Shown here piece by piece: positions 1-11,058 of a stretch of 64,000 nt of DNA (position 1 is the first letter of the stretch; the number at the start of each line of letters is the position of its first letter). This DNA comes from Echinometra lucunter (taxonomy: Eukaryota > Echinodermata > Echinoidea > Camarodonta > Echinometridae), in the NCBI GenBank assembly GCA_029962745.1, contig CM057162.1, positions 22,096,791 through 22,160,790 of the forward strand, read 5' to 3'. Position numbers and translations under genes: made by a program. The notes under the pieces are model-generated. The model was given only the letters and a program-made list of their open reading frames with translations. It ran no database searches and was not told the DNA's origin.

Positions 1-422
1 TCACAAATGGGATACAGGTAACTTGATCACTTACTTGCGTTTATTCTGTAGATTCGCAGGCTTTTGAATTTATTGAAATGAATTGTGCAATTTAGCGTAT
101 TTTAATTACATGTTGGTATATTTTGATTACATTGTAGGATTGAGAAGCGATATTATTAGTAGAATAATTTCGACCATCGATGTCTGATATGAATTATCCT
201 GAGGTTATCCTATACTCCAAAAAGCCATTTTTGTCGAAACAAAGTTCACTTTGCATCTAAATTATATATTACAGAACCTATGGTTATTGATTGTGAATTC
301 ATAATACGTGTATTTCTTTTGTTGCTGATCTCTGAAAAATATAATTCTTGCGATTTTTTGCAAAAGTGACATACTACGTGTTTCGTAATAATGCACCAGT
401 TTAATTCTATTAGAGCGCACTC

Positions 423-427
<5 letters not shown>

Positions 428-473
<46 letters not shown>
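428..473. repeat. (CT)n microsatellite
   Basis: About 46 bp of uninterrupted CT dinucleotide. Read on the minus strand it gives a spurious Arg-Glu repeat frame. Confidence 0.95.
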
Positions 474-476
<3 letters not shown>

Positions 477-1045
477 GGATCATAATAGTAGCTGGCAGTG
501 TGCATTCATCGCTAGATCCACTACGTAAGTGACTAACCGTCTTATGTTTAAATCCCAAATAAACCAGAATTCGGCATATACTCCGAAATACTATTTGCCA
601 CGCAGAATTAAAATCATTGACATCTTTGGCATAGCCCTAGGTCTTTATCTGACTTTATGAAATGGTTATTAATACAGTGATTGTGTATTGTTAAATTGCT
701 TAACCCATATTGGCAACTAGAACCGGATCCCCCCCCACCCCCCCCCCCCCCCCCCCTCTTATGTGAATTAAAAGAATTTAGTAGTCAAGGGTTGATAGTA
801 AGAGTATCGCTATTCCTCAATAATATGAATTTTCTTGGCAGTACGTGAGACAGTGAAGGTCTCATGTATTGCCAAGAAATGCATATGATTTCCTTTCAAT
901 TATTTTACCAGTGGTGAGTCGGAATGGTCAGCAGAAGGCTGTTGGTTGGAAACAAAGACCAACAATTCCAGGGCGTGTTGCTGCAACCACATGACAGCGT
1001 TTGGACTATTAGAAATCGAACAGGTAGGACATCAATTGGCAAAGT

Positions 1046-1373
1046 ACCTTTAAAGTTGCCCGGACTTGATTTATAGATGGCGCTTGCAGCAACACTTTGG
1101 AAAATCTCACAGGGCAGAGCCATGAAAGTTCACGTGGCTCGACGAAGTTTTTTGATGGGCTCGCTCACTCGCGTATGTCTATGTTGCGCGATGCATATTT
1201 CGGCTATAGATAATAGCTGCTTCGGCATCTGTTCGCGTATTCGCATCTATACACTCGTTCGTAGGTGATACTTGATCATAGAGGTCGTTGTGCTTGATCT
1301 CAATAATACAGAGGATTTTCGCAAGCGTTGCATGAAGCGCCATCTATAAATTAAGCCCGAGCAACTTAAAGGT
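1046..1373. mobile_element. MITE-like element with about 50-bp terminal inverted repeats
   Basis: The left end starts ACCTTTAAAGTTGCCCGGAC and the reverse complement of the right end starts ACCTTTAAGTTGCTCGGGCT. Both continue into a shared TTTATAGATGGCGCTT block. The element has no coding capacity. Target-site duplication and superfamily are not clear. Confidence 0.7.
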
Positions 1374-1495
1374 TTTTAATCATAACTGTATCATTAACTA
1401 GTATGCTGTCGTCGAACTACGTTGTATTTTGTTTTCTTCAGTAGAGTGAAATGAAATACATGGGGTTATTTTTCTTTTGACCGTTTTATTTTCAG

Positions 1496-1593
1496 GGCAC
1501 GTCCCCAGTCAGTATCGACGTTATACACGTGGTATTAACAGCAGTAGCATGTCTGATTCTGATCGTTGATATTCTGTTACATTTTGTATTCAG
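1496..1593 (+). CDS. GPCR exon: TM1
   Basis: The acceptor is TTTTCAG and the donor is CAG|GTAAGA. The exon reads in phase 0 and ends two bases into a codon. It encodes SPVSIDVIHVVLTAVACLIL and further hydrophobic residues, which fits TM1. It is the first exon of the gene that I can support; the GPS exon before it is not visible. Confidence 0.75.
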
Positions 1594-4500
1594 GTAAGAG
1601 ATGGCACTAATACATTTTTTAAAATCATTTAATGATTTAGGTAAGTTTGTAAAAGGGCACACACGTTTCGTTTTGGACGCCATTACATAAAACAATATCG
1701 ATAAATTCAACGCGCTGAAATTACGAAACCGAAGAAACGTTTCAAGATTTAAATCTGAAATATGATAAGGATCCATTCTTCTGTTCAATCATGTGAATAA
1801 GAGGACGTATTCAGCTATTATTGTGTGAAACGAAATCAGAATAAAACATATACATTAGTTATCTTCAGATGAACTGAATATTTTTATATCTATTTATGAT
1901 AAAAAGATATTTACTCTCAAGTTTGACATTATCGAAGATTAATTTTCATTATCTCTGTCGACCCTTTATCTAATTACATGTATAAGGAATGGAACGTTTG
2001 CATCTGCGTGTAAAGACATTAAACATGTTAAACACCACGAAAAGTAGATTGTGACCCTTTGTTTAATACTTTAAGTCTGTTGAGGACCGACTTGCTCTAT
2101 ACTGAAAGACCTGTAATATATTTTCAATCTTTTAGATATATTGATGGTGGAATCATCTGTGCTCATGTATCTCAAGATGTAGCGAGTATCTTAGCTTTTG
2201 CTGCTGTTATCGTACCATCGTTAAAAATCTTCACAGGGGTAAGACACCTCCAATCCCTTCAACATAAGTGACTTGGTATATTCCCATCGAAATGTCCCCT
2301 TTTAATTTGATTACTCCGTTTTCCATTTTGATGCAAATGGTTCAGAAAAGGCAGATTTTAAAGGAGTTACCAACTAAGTACTTATCCCATCCAATAGTGA
2401 TATTGGTATTTTGATATATAATAGGACTGACTGATCAGCAAAGATTTGACTCTGAAATTGTTCTCGAAGATTTATCCTTGACAAAACAATAAGTGGCCTA
2501 CGTCACCTGCATTTGGTTCCTAAAATCGTTTAGTTGCGATCTGTTTAAAGTTATGTTCAGCATTGAGATGGTGTTGCTCAGCGCTTTTACATTTAATCAT
2601 GTTTCTTTTCTTTTCTTTTTCAGTGCACTTTTACTTGTGCTATGACTCGTCTTAGGTTTTGAATTAAGAATGAAACAAAATGCGAACCAAAAAAGATACA
2701 CTTAACGGATATCTGATTTAAACCTAGGTGACATGTAAAGTGCTGGCGGGTTTGACATACTATGGCATCATCTGTCAGTTCTTCAAGAACGTAGAGGGGG
2801 CAATCTACCTATGTGTCAAGTTATCAACGAGAGGAGGACAACATGCAGTACGTTACTGGCTCTGGCAAATCATTGGATGGAGTAAGTCCTATGACAGGTG
2901 TATTAATGACATATTACATTTTGGCATACTAGTAATTGCTTCCATAATGTGCATTTTATGTTACAACGTGTGAGATCGCTACGCGAATGTGGCACAACGT
3001 CACGTTGCACAGAGAGAGTTTTAGCTTAAGCTTTTAATCCTGTCCTATTGAAGGTGCAGTTTTATTTCAGAATAATGAAAATATAGTTCCCTCCTGTTGA
3101 TGTAGCTTGTTTCTGCGTGCACTGACACAAGATAATAGTCACAGAATAACACAGAACCAACCTCCGCCAAAAAGAAGAGATTAGATAGAAAAACATCAGA
3201 AAAAACACATTTTCATTTTTTTTAAGGGTATGCCGTATTGAAAATCAAGTTTTCTGACTGCATGATGGGGTCCGTACTTTGGTATCGTGTTTAAAAGAGG
3301 TGCCTCGTTAGTTTGTCTTTATTTACGATAGTCAACAAATATGGACAGTTCAGATGACATCCTCACATTAGAATCACATGAAAGAACAAAGCGAAAAATA
3401 TACAACTAAATTTCATTCCTCGTTAATTTTATCCTATTTCTGAAACAGTATCTCCCCTTCTACCGATTGGTGTAACTCTGGCATTCTGGCTTGGTGATTT
3501 CGGTGAATCAAATGGGTAAGTAATCTTATTGGTAGTTAGTTGTCAACACAGTGGTGTTCTTCTTTTAAATCGTTGTGTGGCCATCCTAATATATGTGCAC
3601 TTTGTCCATGCTGGGTCGAAGCAGTAACTGTTAAGTAATGTTGTTGTTATTTTCCTCTCTCTGTCTTTCTCTCTCGATTGGTTTTCAGTGATTGCTGGTT
3701 GCAAGAGAACGCACAATTATCAGCTATTGTGTCTACGGCCATCATCACTGTGGTGAGTTCTTAGAGATGTGTATTTATTATTGCGTTCAGTCGGGTGCAC
3801 ACATTTTGTGATACTTTGTGCCACTACATTGGGGTTTATTGCTAATTTTCAATTCTGTTTTCTCATCGTAGACCAACATCTGTATACTGATTGGATTGCA
3901 TCCCTACCTCAGAAAATCCCGGAGGACATTCCCAAGAGGGTATTACAGGAGGAAACCATACCAAAAGGGTATCAGGTAAAAAAAAAAGGTTTGAAATTTC
4001 GAAGATGCACCATTCTAATGTAAATTTCTTAGATTAGAAATTAATCTACATCTATTGTAATTAGGGACAACTCCAAACTTAGTTATAATCAGTAAGATTG
4101 GTTTCTGAATCTATAAGATTAAGATTTTTAATCTGATTTTGGAGTTGTCCCTGCAATAAGGCTACGAGATTTTGAGTGTGTAGAGGTGTCGTGTTCTGGA
4201 GGATACGTCGCCGAACTAAAGCACGGTTCGCGGTTCGAGTCTCGATGTGGCACTTATGTCTGTTGGCAAATATTGCCACTCTCCACCCAGGTGTATCCGG
4301 TAGGAAAAAATTCCTTGAAATACTAGAGCTCCGTGATAGCAGACATGCTAAAGTCGGGGTAATAACAGTAGAGCACCACGAATGTCAAGTTTGACAGACA
4401 TCATTAGGAAGTTATTTAGTAGCAAAAACATTCTGGATATTTTGATGTCATTTAGTTGCATTCAGTTTCCCTCTTTAATGCCCCCCCCCCCTCAAAAAAT

Positions 4501-7500
4501 AAATAAATATGTTCCCCGAGTATTTTTTGTATAGGGATAAAGGGGAAGGGTGGGAAAACAAACTTTTTAAAAAATATTTATGTATGGGAAAACATTCTTG
4601 GTGTTTTGCCGTCATTTTTTAGTTACATTCCTTTCCCCATTAGTGGCTCTACTTCCTAGTATATTTTGTAGGGATAATGGGGAAGGGTCCGAAATTGGTT
4701 TTAATTCATTTGCCATAGGGTTTAAGGTTAGACTTGTCCACAGTGCTAGGTTGAGAAATTAGAACCCGATTAGTGTAGAAAAGTTGTATGCTAAGCTGCA
4801 GTTGTCGCCAGAGCAAGATTCTGGAACACACTATTTCTATTTCAAGCTTTATCCCCAACGATTTTCACCGATATTTATGCATCTATTGCTTAATAATTAT
4901 CGCTTTACGGATCTGTCACAGTTACGCAGCAATGAGAAATATCTGATCAGGATATTTTTTTTAGACATTCAGTATTTTTACCTAGAATGTTAATCATTCG
5001 TCTTCTCCGTTTGGCTTTGTTTGCTACGCTTTGTGGGGTTTTGGGGTATATTCGGCGTCTAAGTTGCTCATCAATAATCACTCTAACTAATTTACTATCC
5101 ATTGTCCTGTAGGTCTGAGGTTCAGTGTAACTTGGTATGTCTGATTGCTCTGATATTATGCTGGACATGCGGTCTACTCTTCTTGACCCGAAAGACGTCG
5201 TCCGTTTTAAGATACGTCTACTGTGCCTTTGCCATCACACAGGTAAAGAGCCGCTAGCATACGCTAATGGAATAGCAATACTCATAACTTCCCGGATTTT
5301 TACCATCCTACAAGCAAGTGAGATATTTAAATTTTAGCCTCAGAACACAAACGCCAAATAAAACTTATGTGTCGATTTACTTGACGTAAAACGCATTGGC
5401 TTTGTCTTTTATTTGTTTATGTATCTCTATGGCCTACGTAAAACTAAAATTATGGTCTTTTTTGTTGCAGAGTTTAGGTTTTGTTGTAGCTCATAACTTC
5501 ATCTGTTCTCAAATGAAGACCGCCCTCAAGCATGCATCAAGAGACAGTTGGGTAAGTCGACCAAGTACTAAGAGTTAAAAATTTAAAATAATATGCTTCT
5601 CTCCTTCATGATTCCAGACAGTTGACAGTGTCATAATAGAAAAATATTAGGGAAAACTCCAAGTGGTTAGGCCCTACATGATGTAGATAGTAAGATTATA
5701 GTTTGAAGGCCTTTACTCTTTAAATAAAACAAAAAAACAAAACCTAAAACTACACGATACTTTCACATAAGATTGGAAATTAATCATATGGGAAAAAAAT
5801 TCACATACAGTTACCATCGTCAAAGTGATCGATTCCAGGACAGGTTTGACCCATGCAGTCAGTTTCTAAACCAAATTTCTTTCCAAATGCTACATTCTAC
5901 AGGCATTATTTCCATTTTCCCATATCCTATCGCCAGACATTTTGCGATGATACCTTCGAAAAAAGAAAACTTTTACAAGGTCTCAACAGTAATGATAAGT
6001 GTTGTTTTCCCATGTTTTCAGCGGAGGGAGCGCATGGCAGCTCTATCATTACCAACCTCCACCTCTGTGTCTCAGGTGCGACCAGACAGAGACCTTGGTG
6101 TACGGCATCATGGTGATTTAACCAGAAGGGAACGACTCAGTAAGGGAGAGGATGCAATGAGTAGGATCAAATCAGAAGTGACAACTAGTGCAAGCTCTGC
6201 TTTCAGGTGATGATGAACTAAAGTTATTAGTACCACTAATAAGTATAAATGATCCAGGACTGGAGTTAACAAAAATGAAAAAGGCAAGTTCCTCAGTGAG
6301 ATTACAATTATTTCTGGCCATAGCAAAGAAACAAAAAAGTTGAGATGGAAAATGAAATTAGAGAGAGAAGTCTTTAAACATGACAAATTAGAACTTAGGC
6401 ATGACTCATTAATTCAAATGCAGAGAGTTTCAGTTATTATAATTACATGTATCATCATTGCAGGTGGCGTATAGAACACTGGCGGAGGAGAACGAACCTG
6501 AGCAGCACCGATCAGAGCCGACGAACCATGTCAACTTCCATCGGTACCGACTCGAGACGCCTCGGGAGCAGCTTGGCTCAACAGGCTGACAGGAGGGATA
6601 CCCTGTCTATCCCCATCGAGGAAAATGACCTAGACTTGGAACTTACAAGGTCATTGTCAAAGTCAGCCTCAAGGTCAGGTCATGTGGGGTATCCCGTGGA
6701 AAGTGTTGCAGGAACAGAGAGAAGTACCAGGACTGGTAATATCGTCCTGGAACACATGAGACTCGAACCTATCAGACAGGTTTCTTTGGTCAGCAACCAA
6801 ACCCTGATAGAAGGGCAGCATAGAAGATCTCTGGATTACCGGAGAAGCTCTAGGAAGATGTCTTCTACAGATCGGTCTTCAATTCGACCATCTCTCTACG
6901 ATGGTACCATAGACAGCTGGTCTCAAATAGGAAGATACCACGGCAACAGGAAAGCTTCTTCCATTGATGTGACGTCATTGAATGATAGAATATCAGCAAG
7001 TCATAAGAGAAGGCAGAAGAAAACGGCTGGAAGGACCCGATCTCGGCCACATAGCCTGCCTTTTGAAGAAGAGGTTTGTTTCAAAATGTTATTTTGAATG
7101 CACTATTTCACTTTCCTTGCTGAATATGAAAACATGTGAAAGCCTCCTGATTCTCTCTCAAACATTTTACAAAGGATATTGAAAAAGTACCAATTTCTTT
7201 TTGTTCTCTATTTTTTTTCTTCTTCTTGTTGTTGAGGGAGTATTAAGTTTGAAGTCTCTTTCTGGACACTTCGTCACTCTGGACTTATCCTCTCCCTCTT
7301 GTTTTTTTTTTTTTTTGAAGATACACTAGTCATATTACAGCATACAGTATATCTAATTATTAGAAAATAGAATAATTCAGTTATTATAAATTTAAGTATT
7401 TGAAATCACTTCATCATTATCTAAATAAACTTCCTAACTAAATTCAAGTAGATTTTCTTTTCTTGGATGTATATTGCATACGTCTCCATGATGCTAGTTT

Positions 7501-8079
7501 AGGAATAAACATTTTACAAGTATGTTGGTTTTTATTTCTTATTTGAAGGCCGCAGTCAAAAATGGCGAAACAAGTCACAGAACTTCCAGAGGCCCTTGTG
7601 ACACATCAGAGATCTATGAACATCTTCTCTCTATCAATCCTGCTCCTGAACAAGGATCTAAGGAATCCTCAAAGACCTATCATCAGCCAAGAGAGAAGGA
7701 ACATCGTAATGTCACAGGAGACATAAAAGGACCGTCAGATACTTGCACTACTCTGGGCTATGGACAACTGCCTCCTCTTGATCCGAAAGGTGATCTACAG
7801 GAATCCTCAAAGACATATGATCAACGAGGAGAAAAGAAACACTTGGATCCTTTAAGAATCAGGACAACTGAAGGAAGCAGTGTCATTCCAGAATATGGAC
7901 CAAGGAATCCGTTGTATGAAGGACTGGAAGGGCATATGTCTGACAGTGATTTGCCAGGTTCAGAACAAAGATTAAGAGGAGAAACACCTTCTGTGAGTGA
8001 TGATAGACGAACAAAGAGAAAATACAGAAGGAAAAGGAAGAAGAAATCACATCAGTCACAAGGGAAAGATAAAATGTAA
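1496..8079 (+). CDS. Adhesion-type (family B2) G-protein-coupled receptor, 3' part, 11 exons
   Basis: Eleven exons join with consistent phases: 1496-1593, 2136-2238, 2728-2881, 3449-3515, 3689-3752, 3872-3975, 5113-5242, 5471-5551, 6022-6206, 6464-7073, 7549-8079. Together they make 2127 nt, or 708 residues plus stop. The first eight exons encode seven hydrophobic helices. Family-B marks are the TM3 Cys (TCKVLAGLTYYG), the ECL2 Cys-Trp (DCWL), the TM6 WxxGLLFL pattern (CWTCGLLFL) and a TM7/helix 8 ending HNFICSQMKTALKH. The last three exons form a cytoplasmic tail of about 440 residues, rich in Ser, Arg and Lys, ending in a basic cluster (RTKRKYRRKRKKK). Known family role: adhesion GPCRs sense cell or matrix ligands and signal through G proteins. 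The GAIN/GPS and N-terminal ectodomain exons must lie upstream, off the window. A secretin or methuselah-like receptor is the alternative; the 7TM call itself is firm. Confidence 0.85.
2136..2238 (+). CDS. GPCR exon: TM2
   Basis: The acceptor is CTTTTAG and the donor is GGG|GTAAGA. The first base completes the Arg codon split with the previous exon, and the exon ends in phase 0. It encodes DGGIICAHVSQDVASILAFA and a following hydrophobic stretch, consistent with TM2. Confidence 0.75.
2728..2881 (+). CDS. GPCR exon: TM3 and start of TM4
   Basis: The acceptor is AACCTAG and the donor is A|GTAAGT. The peptide runs from VTCKVLAG through FFKNVEGAIYLCVKL to RYWLWQIIGW. The Cys at the top of TM3 and the VEG(A)IYL pattern are family-B signatures (usual form WMLVEGLYL). 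Confidence 0.85.
3449..3515 (+). CDS. GPCR exon: TM4
   Basis: The acceptor is GAAACAG and the donor is GG|GTAAGT, with 67 nt in phase with both neighbours. It encodes PLLPIGVTLAFWLGDFGESN, a hydrophobic helix followed by a short polar loop leading into ECL2. Confidence 0.8.
3689..3752 (+). CDS. GPCR exon: ECL2 and TM5 start
   Basis: The acceptor is GTTTTCAG and the donor is GTG|GTGAGT. It encodes GDCWLQENAQLSAIVSTAII. The Cys-Trp-Leu motif is the conserved ECL2 element that pairs with the TM3 Cys in family-B receptors. Confidence 0.85.
3872..3975 (+). CDS. GPCR exon: TM5 end and third intracellular loop
   Basis: The acceptor is CATCGTAG and the donor is CAG|GTAAAA. It encodes TNICILIGLHPYLRKSRRTF followed by a strongly basic stretch, as expected for the G-protein-facing third intracellular loop. 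Confidence 0.8.
4064..4151. repeat. Short palindromic repeat (about 88 bp)
   Basis: It begins GGGACAACTCCAAA and ends with the exact complement TTTGGAGTTGTCCC, in the intron between the TM5 and TM6 exons. A GTTGTCCCTGTAATAAGCCT word related to its right flank recurs near 19677, so it is part of a dispersed family. Confidence 0.6.
4165..4385 (+). mobile_element. tRNA-derived SINE in GPCR intron
   Basis: It starts with a tRNA-like head (GTGTAGAGGTGTCGTGTTCT), then an A-box-like GGAGGATACG and a B-box GGTTCGAGTCTC. These are followed by the family body also seen at 17730-18165 and 58110-58405 (TTGCCACTCTCCACCCAGGT) and a GTCGGGGTAATAAC segment. It is diverged and lacks a long 3' microsatellite. 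Confidence 0.8.
5113..5242 (+). CDS. GPCR exon: TM6 and start of TM7
   Basis: The acceptor is TCCTGTAG and the donor is CAG|GTAAAG. The first base completes the Arg codon. It encodes SEVQCNLVCLIALILCWTCG, then LLFLTRKTSSVLRYVYCAFA. The WxxGLLFL core of TM6 and the YxY..A..TQ start of TM7 match family B. Confidence 0.85.
5471..5551 (+). CDS. GPCR exon: TM7 and helix 8
   Basis: The acceptor is TTGTTGCAG and the donor is TGG|GTAAGT, 27 codons in phase 0. It encodes SLGFVVAHNFICSQMKTALK and a short basic continuation, matching the end of TM7 and helix 8 of adhesion receptors. Confidence 0.85.
6022..6206 (+). CDS. GPCR exon: proximal cytoplasmic tail
   Basis: The acceptor is TGTTTTCAG and the donor is CAG|GTGATG. 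The exon continues in phase 0 from the TM7 exon and encodes a polar segment starting RRERMAALSLPTSTSVSQVR and ending SASSAF plus a split Arg codon. No domain is recognised. Confidence 0.75.
6464..7073 (+). CDS. GPCR exon: central cytoplasmic tail
   Basis: The acceptor is CATTGCAG and the donor is GAG|GTTTGT. It is a 610-nt exon encoding about 203 polar residues rich in Ser, Arg, Thr and Asp, with many RRxS-like sites (RRSLDYRRSSRKMSS) that could be basophilic kinase targets (inference). No catalytic or folded domain is visible. Confidence 0.8.
7074..7548 (+). other. Last intron of the receptor gene
   Basis: AT-rich intron sequence with a poly-T tract near 7303-7315. No other feature is seen. 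Confidence 0.6.
7549..8079 (+). CDS. GPCR terminal exon: distal tail and stop
   Basis: The acceptor is TATTTGAAG. The open frame ends at TAA 8077-8079. It holds an imperfect internal repeat: two segments containing ESSKTY followed by Q(P/R)REK or RGEKKH and a diverged GPSDT/GPCDT motif, roughly 45-60 residues apart. It ends in a basic run (RTKRKYRRKRKKKSHQS). No class I PDZ ligand is obvious at the C-terminus (GKDKM). Confidence 0.8.
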   Translation, partial: AAVKNGETSHRTSRGPCDTSEIYEHLLSINPAPEQGSKESSKTYHQPREKEHRNVTGDIKGPSDTCTTLGYGQLPPLDPKGDLQESSKTYDQRGEKKHLDPLRIRTTEGSSVIPEYGPRNPLYEGLEGHMSDSDLPGSEQRLRGETPSVSDDRRTKRKYRRKRKKKSHQSQGKDKM

Positions 8080-8172
8080 TTGAATTAGCTCAGAGATCCA
8101 AGGGTTAAAAAAATGGGTCGTTATTGTCTGAACCCTTAAGTCTTTAAAATATTGAAGCATTTGCAACTTAAG
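8080..8172 (+). other. Proximal 3' UTR of the receptor gene
   Basis: About 93 bp separate the receptor stop codon from the terminal repeat of the opposite-strand LINE. No AATAAA is visible in it, so the native polyadenylation site was probably displaced or lies elsewhere. Confidence 0.5.
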
Positions 8173-8210
8173 TTTCATTTCATTTCATTTCATTTCATTT
8201 TATTTCCATA
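8173..8210 (-). repeat. LINE 3' terminal simple repeat
   Basis: Seven or so TTTCA units on the plus strand, meaning TGAAA units at the 3' end of the minus-strand LINE. CR1/L2/jockey-type elements commonly end in such short repeats rather than in poly-A. Confidence 0.75.
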
Positions 8211-8788
8211 TCCATGATATCACAAAGTATATAATATAACTCAGACATACAAATTACACAATTTATGTTACTGAACGATAAAGCATATAATAATAATGAA
8301 CAAATTTGGATATGGGGGGAACATGCAAAAAAGCAAAGCTTGTTACAAGGCAAGTTCCCTAAAATAACAGTATGTAATAATCATAAGTTATCCTTAAACA
8401 GGAAATAACTCAATAAGAACGGACATTCTTGCTATATACGTATACAGTTTGAAAAAAGGAAAAAGTAAACAATATATATATTACTACTTATATAGCAATA
8501 GAATAATAATAGTGCACCTGATACTAAGAACAGAACAGAAGGAGGAAGAGAGAGAAAGACAGACAGACAGACGAGATATACATGAGAGAGGGACAGGTAG
8601 AACAGACATGACATAACATGAAGACAAAAACACAACTATACAAATACATATAATCACATATAGGGCTAGTAAGATAAGACAAGAAATAAGAGGTCAGCAT
8701 ACAGTGTATCTATTGACAGTAGCAACAGCATTTGAGATGACAGTATATTATCAGAATTGTCATGTAAGCTTGCGCATGTGTGAGTAGT

Positions 8789-9472
8789 TTAATATTTATG
8801 AAGTAAGAACTTTTTCAATTTACATTTAAATGAGAGAACACTGAGAGATTTTTTAATTTCGTTCGGTAGCGAGTTCCACAGTTTGGGTCCTGTATAAACA
8901 AATGTCTTTTGAGCAAAAAGAGTACGCTTTAATGGCAAGTGAATACAGCTAGCCTGTCGGGTAGGATATGAATGGATCGAGTTATTCGAAACAAACATAG
9001 GAGAAAATATGGACGGAAGGTTGTTCGTATGTAAATTATACATGAAGAGGCCTAGTTGTAACTGATATAACTCATATATCTTTAAGAGTTTGTTTCCTCG
9101 AAATAAGTCACTTGTGTGAGAACGGGGTTCAGCATTAAATATTATTCTAAGTATCTTTTTTTGAAGTAAATATAATCTGTTAAGTAACGAAGAGCAGGCA
9201 TTGCCCCAAGCAAGTATCCCGTAGTTGATGTAAGGTGAAATTAGTGTGAAATAGAGCATTAGTAAATTGGTTTGTGGAAGAACATGTTTAAGTTGCATAA
9301 TAACACCTATGTTACGGGCAGTTGTTTTACATACATTATCAATATGTATATTCCAGGAAAGTTTGTTATCTATTGTAACTCCAAGAAATTTGGTCGATGT
9401 AACCTCTTCAATAACAATACCATCAAATATAACAGGTTTGGGAAAATTATTCAGGATATTACTAAAGAGCAT
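8789..9472 (-). pseudogene. LINE ORF2, C-terminal part
   Basis: 227 codons that continue the RT after a second frame break at an A-rich spot near 9460-9490. It carries the thumb motif KFLGVTIDNKLSW and the CR1/L2-type C-terminus: LLQKKILRIIFNAEPRSHTS, then YTGPKLWNSLPNEIK and FKCKLKKFLL. Its stop is followed by about 600 bp of non-coding 3' sequence. Confidence 0.85.
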
Positions 9473-11058
9473 ACTTTTTGTTTTTGCAAATTTAAGGATA
9501 GCTTATTGGCTTTTATCCACTCTGAAACATGAGAAAGTTCTTCATTTACTTTGTCGATCAATTCAGTGGGATCAGGGTGGGAACAAAAAATATTAGAGTC
9601 GTCGGCGAAGAGGATGAATTCCAAGAAATTAGAAGAGTTTCGAATGTCATTAATATATATGAGGAAAAGAAGTGGACCTAATAAGCTCCCTTGCGGAACA
9701 CCGCAAGAGACAACTTTACTACAAGAAGATACACCATTGACAAAAACAAATTGTTGACGATTAGTTAAATAACTACTAAGCCACTCTAAAGGTCTCCCTC
9801 GAATTCCGTAGTGTGACAATTTACGTAATAATATATTATGGTTTATAGTATCGAACGCCTTGGAAAGATCTATAAAAATGCCTACAGTATGGTGAGAAGC
9901 GTCAATTGCCCTTGCAATTTTATCAGTAAATGCTAAGAGAGCATGAGATGTGCTATGTTTCTCACGGAACCCAAATTGTTCTTTATTCAGAATATTATGT
10001 TTATTTAAAAAAGTAATTATACGAGTATATACGATTTTTTCAAGGATCTTTGATAGTGAAGTTAATAATGAAATTGGCCTATAATTAGTTACTAAGTCAT
10101 TGTCACCTTTTTTGAAGACTGGTATGACTTTAGCAATTTTCATGTCTTTGGGTACTTGACCATTAGAAAGGGACAAATTGAAAATATAAACTAAGGGGTC
10201 AACGATTTGGTGTATGACATTTTTCAAAAGGTAATTATTTATCCCATCACACCCAGGACTTTTATGGGAATTCAGTTTATTTACTATAGTGATAATTTCA
10301 TGAGCACTAGTAGGCTTGAAAAAAAAGCAGTTGGGGTTAGGATTTGTTAGGAAATCATGAAACTGTTTAGATGAGTTAGGAATCGTTCGGGCAAGATTTT
10401 CACCAATACAAGAAAAATAAGAATTGAAAGATTCCGCCATAGCGTGGGGATCGTCAATAATTTTACCATCAATATTTAATTGAGATATTTGAGTTGTCTT
10501 TTTAAATTTATTAAGTGCTTTGTTTATTACTTTCCAGGTATTTTTCATATCGTTTTTATATAAAGCTAACTGATGAGCGTAGAACTGCTTCTTCGCCACA
10601 CGTAATAAAGTTGTTAAAGTATTCTTATATTTGACATATTTCTGCTTTAGGTCAGGTTTAGAATCAGATTGATCGCATATATATCTGTAGTATAAATTAT
10701 TCTTCCTGTTAATCGATCGCAATAACGATTTATTAATCCACGGAGATATCGGAGTTTTTTTACGATTAAATTTCTTTGGTTTGACCCGAGGGATGGTATT
10801 GTCGATACAGGAGGTAAAAGTAGTCATGAAAGAACCATAAGAGGCGTTCGTATCTTCACTAGAGTATATGGTGGACCAATCAGTATGAGTTAAATTATTT
10901 TGTAGGGTGATGATGTTTTCATCGGTGAATTTATACTTGTTAGGTTGATTAGTGCATTTTTGAGAAAGTGGTTCAAATGGTAAATTAACAAAGATTGGAT
11001 AATGATCAGAAATATCAGTAACTATAAGTCCAGTTCGAAGCAAAGGATGGAAATTCAT
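9451..11058 (-). pseudogene. LINE ORF2, reverse transcriptase part
   Basis: 535 codons starting with the endonuclease end (TDISDHYPIFV), then the RT blocks in order: AKVIPVFKKGDNDLVTNYRP, ISLLTSLSKILEKI, FGFREKHSTSHALL, GIFIDLSKAFDTINH, SCGVPQGSLLGPLLFLIYIN and the catalytic FADDSNIF. FADD in place of the more common YADD is a conservative change. The frame is lost after ANKLSLNLQKQK and continues in the next frame. Confidence 0.9.

Larger units (their letters stand above)
18..1495. other. Upstream intron or intergenic sequence
   Basis: No exon is supported here. The stretch holds a CT microsatellite (about 428-473), a poly-C run (about 731-757) and an inverted-repeat element (about 1046-1373). 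Bases 1-17 followed by GTAACT could be the tail of the preceding receptor exon, since a phase-0 end would fit, but 17 bases are too few to support it. Confidence 0.5.

Noticed and set aside
1..17. Possible end of the preceding GPCR exon before GTAACT
   Set aside because: Only 17 bases are visible; the phase fits but there is no motif to confirm it.
262..558. 98-codon minus-strand frame with Arg-Glu repeats
   Set aside because: It is produced by the CT microsatellite and has no other coding character.
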